From assembly GCA_963975495.1 (NCBI GenBank), contig CAXBID010000123.1:1-10371 (forward strand): a DNA stretch of 10,371 bases, written 5' to 3'. The position numbers and the translations under genes were made by a program. How positions within the stretch are numbered: the first letter of the stretch is position 1; every line of letters begins with the position of its first letter. Under the pieces are notes generated by a model. That model searched no databases, was not told the origin of the DNA, and saw nothing but the letters and a program-made list of their open reading frames with translations. Of this stretch, positions 7,684 to 10,371 are shown piece after piece. Source of the DNA: CAXBID01 sp963975495 (GTDB lineage: Bacteria > Bacteroidota > Bacteroidia > Flavobacteriales > Flavobacteriaceae).

Positions 7684-8571
7684 ATGAAAAATATAAAATA
7701 TTTATTTTTAATATTAACTTTAGCGGTATTTACAGTATCGTGTGAAGATGACGGTGGAACTTCTAACATTGATTTAATTGAAGGCGCTGTTCCAAACATG
7801 GCTAAAGCAGACGGTTCTGAATTGTTTATTGATTTATTTAAACTTGCTGATGGAGACCCCATAACACTTGCTTTTACTGCAGAAGTAGCTCAAGGAACTC
7901 CTGCTCAAACTGACATTATTGGAAGTTTTGCAAAATCATCTGGTGAAGTCTATACTGCAACCTTATTTAGTGATGTTGGTAACTCAAAACAAGAATATAC
8001 CTTAACGCCTGCACAAATCGTTGCTGCATTTTCAGAATTAAGTTCCACAGCAGATATCGAACTTGGTGATGTTTTATCCATTACAGCAAAACACACTTTA
8101 GATAATGGAACAGTTCTAAACATTATAAATCCTGATGGAACCTTTGGTGTTGGGTCTAATATTCAAACTACAGTTTTGTTTAATATTGTTGTTACATATC
8201 CTGTGGCTTGTGCAACAGAATTGCAAGGAAATTATACCTCTGTAGTATTGAGTACAAATACTACTGGTCTTAGAAGTCCGCAACCTGTTACCATTACCCA
8301 GCCATCGTTTGGAACTTATGTTTTAAGTGATGGAACAGCTGATATTTTTGGACCTGATTTTCCTATTGGGCTTAAATTTACCGATGTTTGTAATACACTA
8401 TCTGTAGCGACCTCGTCCGTACAATATCCAGGTCAGGTAGACTTTATTGATAATGGAGCAACGTTAGATCCAGAAACTGGAGTTATCATCATGAATTTAG
8501 AATATACGTCTTCTTCATGCTGCGGTCTAGCTGGTATTTCATATACTTTAGAGTTAACACCAGTTAACTAA
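7684..8571 (+). CDS. unrecognised outer-membrane lipoprotein in the SusE position
   Basis: I do not recognise a named family for this 295-residue protein. The N-terminus is a clear lipoprotein signal (MKNIKYLFLILTLAVFTVSC, lipidated C20) followed by EDDGG, an acidic run like the lipoprotein export signals that send Bacteroidetes lipoproteins to the cell surface. The rest is predicted to be mostly beta: a first domain of about 27-172 and a second of about 176-293. The second domain carries all four cysteines of the mature chain: C176, C236, and adjacent C279-C280. There is no catalytic motif. It lies 12 bases after the susD-like stop and before a strong terminator, so it is the third gene of the susC-susD operon. 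In starch-type loci this place is filled by surface ligand-binding lipoproteins such as SusE/SusF, and a similar role is a reasonable inference. Confidence 0.85.
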   Translation: MKNIKYLFLILTLAVFTVSCEDDGGTSNIDLIEGAVPNMAKADGSELFIDLFKLADGDPITLAFTAEVAQGTPAQTDIIGSFAKSSGEVYTATLFSDVGNSKQEYTLTPAQIVAAFSELSSTADIELGDVLSITAKHTLDNGTVLNIINPDGTFGVGSNIQTTVLFNIVVTYPVACATELQGNYTSVVLSTNTTGLRSPQPVTITQPSFGTYVLSDGTADIFGPDFPIGLKFTDVCNTLSVATSSVQYPGQVDFIDNGATLDPETGVIIMNLEYTSSSCCGLAGISYTLELTPVN

Positions 8572-8594
8572 AAAGTTTTAAATATTTATTAATA

Positions 8595-8633
8595 AATTAA
8601 AAACCACTCAATAAAATTGAGTGGTTTTTAATT
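8595..8633 (+). terminator. strong intrinsic terminator of the susC-susD-lipoprotein operon
   Basis: An 18-bp perfect inverted repeat (8595-8612 and 8616-8633) flanks the 3-base loop AAA. Its core is ACCACTCAAT / ATTGAGTGGT, bordered by A5 on the left and T5 on the right. The stem runs into TTTTTAATTATTT, as expected for factor-independent termination. The A/T symmetry would also let it work on the other strand. It lies 23 bases after the lipoprotein stop. Confidence 0.92.
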
Positions 8634-8651
8634 ATTTAAACTAGCTAAACA

Positions 8652-9974
8652 GTGAAAAAACTAATGTTCATATTATTGTTTGCTTTTGTAGCTTCTGTTA
8701 TATATTCCTGTAATAGTGACGACGGCATAAAACCAAATGATCCAGACCCAATTGGCGAACCTGAGCCAGAGCCTGTTAAAGAAATCACAGGAGAAAGTCT
8801 AATTTTTGATAAAGCTTTAGTAGACGATAGTTATGTTTTGCTTAGCGAAGTTACTAACCATAGGGTGTATTTAATTTCAAAAGAAAAAGGGGAACTACTC
8901 CATGAATGGAAGCTCGATTATGAACTTGGTAATGATGCAGAACTCATGCGCGATGGCAAGTTGTTGGTGGCACTTAAATCTAAAAATCCAGACCCTGAAA
9001 TTAGCTTTGGCGGATATGGAGGGCGAGTTCAAATCATAAATCCCGATGGCAGTTTAAATTGGGATTTTGAATATTCAAGTGATAGTTATATCCCTCATCA
9101 CGACGTAGAATTACTACCAAACAACAATATCTTAATTTTGGTTTGGGAAAAAAAGTCTAAAGCAGAGGCCATAGAAGCTGGTTATGGTGCTAATGAAAAT
9201 ATTGAAATTTTAGTCCCCGAAGCCATTATAGAAGTTAACCCAACCAACAATAACATTGTTTGGGAATGGCACGCTTGGGATCATTTAATTCAAGATATTG
9301 ATAATACAAAATCCAATTATGGTGATGTTGCTCTAAACCCACAGTTAATTGATGTAAATCATGCGCCTAGGGAGAACGGCGACATAATGCATGCAAACGG
9401 TTTTGATTTTGATAGCGAAAAAAATCTTATCTTTCTAAGCATGAACTTTTATAACGAAGTATGGGTTATTGACCATAGTACAACAACACAAGAAGCAAAA
9501 TTACATTCTGGTGGTAATTTTAACAAAGGTGGTGATCTCGTCTATCGATTTGGTAATCCCATGGCCTATAAAAACAGTAATGGGTCTCAGATATTTTTCA
9601 ATAACCACTTTCCCAACCTTTTAGAAGGTACTGAAAACGGGAAAGGGAATATATTGATATACATGAATGGGAATGTTGACAGGCAGTCAAAAGTATATGA
9701 ATTGAAAATGCCAAATGTCTATAGTTTAGAACCAAACATGAATAATGAGCCACAAATTTTATGGGAATATACCCATCCAGATTTGTATTCACCAATTTTA
9801 GGAGGCGCTGTAAGACTTGAAAACGGCAATACCCTAATTACCGAACCCGGTTTTGGCTTCTGGGAAGTATCACCTTCAGGTGAAGTTGTCTGGAAATTTA
9901 AAAATGACGTATTAGTTTGGAGAGGATATAACTACGCTAAAAATAATCCCGGGATAAAAGCTATTGGGTTATAA
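8652..9974 (+). CDS. arylsulfotransferase (ASST)-family lipoprotein
   Basis: This 440-residue protein starts with GTG, chosen because MKKLMFILLFAFVASVIYSC gives a complete lipoprotein signal (C20); the next ATG (8664) would drop the basic n-region. After C20 come NSDDG, which resembles the flavobacterial surface-export signal, and a flexible Pro/Glu/Asp linker (about 25-43). A beta-propeller-like body follows. ASST family signatures include YIPHHDVELLPNNNILIL (H149-H150), VWEWHAWDH (203-211), DIMHANGFDFD (H247), EVWVIDHSTTT, GGDLVYRFGNP and NNHFPN (H319). ASST enzymes move sulfate from aryl sulfates to phenols without PAPS. Matching to E. coli AssT from memory, H150, H247 and H319 fit the three catalytic His, but the position of Arg374 holds N265. 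Activity is therefore uncertain. The gene follows the operon terminator by only 18 bases and has no convincing promoter of its own. Confidence 0.85.
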   Translation: MKKLMFILLFAFVASVIYSCNSDDGIKPNDPDPIGEPEPEPVKEITGESLIFDKALVDDSYVLLSEVTNHRVYLISKEKGELLHEWKLDYELGNDAELMRDGKLLVALKSKNPDPEISFGGYGGRVQIINPDGSLNWDFEYSSDSYIPHHDVELLPNNNILILVWEKKSKAEAIEAGYGANENIEILVPEAIIEVNPTNNNIVWEWHAWDHLIQDIDNTKSNYGDVALNPQLIDVNHAPRENGDIMHANGFDFDSEKNLIFLSMNFYNEVWVIDHSTTTQEAKLHSGGNFNKGGDLVYRFGNPMAYKNSNGSQIFFNNHFPNLLEGTENGKGNILIYMNGNVDRQSKVYELKMPNVYSLEPNMNNEPQILWEYTHPDLYSPILGGAVRLENGNTLITEPGFGFWEVSPSGEVVWKFKNDVLVWRGYNYAKNNPGIKAIGL

Positions 9975-9979
9975 AATAC

Positions 9980-9987
9980 TACCTTTA
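9980..9987 (+). promoter_or_regulatory. candidate -7 box just before the rlmB-like start
   Basis: TACCTTTA matches the Bacteroidetes TAnnTTTG -7 element at five of six defined positions and ends five bases before the ATG at 9993. The nearest TTG upstream (9964-9966) is only 13 bases away, shorter than the usual 17-23, so the -33 part is weak. If used, transcription would start at or very near the start codon. Confidence 0.35.
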
Positions 9988-9992
9988 GCCTA

Positions 9993-10371
9993 ATGGAAAA
10001 GCAAACACAAATATTCGGTATAAGAGCAATTATAGAAGCTATAAATAGTAATGAAACTATAGATAAAGTATTCCTCCAAAAAGGATTACATGGTAAATTG
10101 TTTAATGAATTAGAGTCTCTTTTGAGGAAACAATCTATTAACTCATCTTATGTTCCTGTCGAAAAACTGAACCGCCTAACAAAAGGCAACCACCAAGGTG
10201 CAGTGGCACAAATTTCTCCCATTGCATTCCATGATATGGAAAACTTGGTTTTAAGTGTTATGGAGTCTGGAAAAACACCTTTGTTCCTATTACTCAATCA
10301 ATTAAGTGATGTCCGTAATTTTGGCGCCATTATTCGTACTGCAGAATGCACTGGTGTTCATGGCATTATAA
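9993..10371 (+). CDS. rlmB: 23S rRNA guanosine-2'-O-methyltransferase, RlmB/TrmH (SpoU) family, 5' part
   Basis: An open frame of 126 complete codons starts at ATG 9993 and runs off the window end. It begins MEKQTQIFGIRAIIEAI, the usual start of the L30-like substrate-binding domain. NHQG (66-69) lies near its end. The SPOUT catalytic domain opens with LSDVRNFGAIIRTAECTGV (104-122), which is SpoU motif 1 with conserved N109 and R115. Proteins of this kind methylate the ribose of a guanosine in 23S rRNA (G2251 in E. coli) using SAM in the cytoplasm. The remaining catalytic half with the knotted SAM site lies beyond the window. The start is fixed by the family N-terminus. It lies 18 bases after the ASST stop but is functionally unrelated, so co-transcription need not mean a shared role. 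The sub-family call (RlmB versus another TrmH-type enzyme) is likely but not certain without the C-terminus. Confidence 0.92.
   Translation, partial: MEKQTQIFGIRAIIEAINSNETIDKVFLQKGLHGKLFNELESLLRKQSINSSYVPVEKLNRLTKGNHQGAVAQISPIAFHDMENLVLSVMESGKTPLFLLLNQLSDVRNFGAIIRTAECTGVHGII

Noticed and set aside
7668..7862. Minus-strand open frame across the SusD/lipoprotein junction
   Set aside because: Its C-terminus is a Phe/Ile/Lys run that is the reverse complement of the lipoprotein signal sequence; this is an artefact of A/T-rich DNA.
9598..9795. Minus-strand open frame inside the ASST gene
   Set aside because: It is a shadow of the + strand gene without any recognisable feature.
1..10371. CRISPR arrays, tRNA or rRNA genes, transposases, long direct repeats
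   Set aside because: I looked for regularly spaced repeats, tRNA-like cloverleaf ends, rRNA signatures and transposase motifs on both strands and saw none.

Overview
The window looks like a chromosomal stretch from a member of the Bacteroidetes, most likely a marine-type Flavobacteriaceae. The DNA is A/T-rich. It carries a TonB-linked SusC-type porin whose N-terminus is typical of flavobacteria, a SusD-type lipoprotein, and further lipoproteins with acidic residues just after the lipid cysteine. The starts lack Shine-Dalgarno sequences, and candidate promoters resemble the Bacteroidetes TTG / TAnnTTTG type. Every convincing gene is on the + strand. The organism assignment is inferred from gene content, not from a marker gene.

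Left part (1-906): a two-gene HEPN/MNT toxin-antitoxin module sits between short intergenic palindromes. The first gene encodes a minimal nucleotidyltransferase (MntA type) with an intact GSx10DxD motif. The second, overlapping it by ATGA, encodes a HEPN ribonuclease (HepT type) with an intact Rx4HxY motif. By analogy with characterised pairs, MntA would silence HepT by adding AMP to the motif tyrosine.

Middle part (907-2601): a single Omp85-superfamily outer-membrane protein of the BamA/TamA type, with POTRA-like repeats followed by a 16-strand-type barrel domain containing the conserved IRGF loop motif. It starts with GTG and is more A/T-rich than the genes that follow.

Right part (2602-9974): after an 11-bp perfect inverted repeat and a candidate promoter comes a tight operon. 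It encodes a SusC-like TonB-dependent transporter, a SusD_2-family lipoprotein and an unrecognised 295-residue lipoprotein in the SusE position, and it ends at a strong 18-bp hairpin terminator. Only 18 bases past that hairpin a GTG opens an arylsulfotransferase-family (ASST) lipoprotein. No glycoside hydrolase, polysaccharide lyase, sulfatase, ECF sigma factor or two-component regulator is present, so this is not a canonical polysaccharide-utilisation locus. One reading is a small uptake system with a surface-tethered ASST-like protein that handles or senses sulfated phenolic compounds. The ASST apparently lacks one of the catalytic residues known from the enterobacterial enzyme.

Right edge (9993-10371): the 5' part of an rRNA ribose methyltransferase of the RlmB/TrmH (SpoU) family, probably core genome, cut off by the window end. 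A TAnnTTT-type box lies immediately before its start codon.
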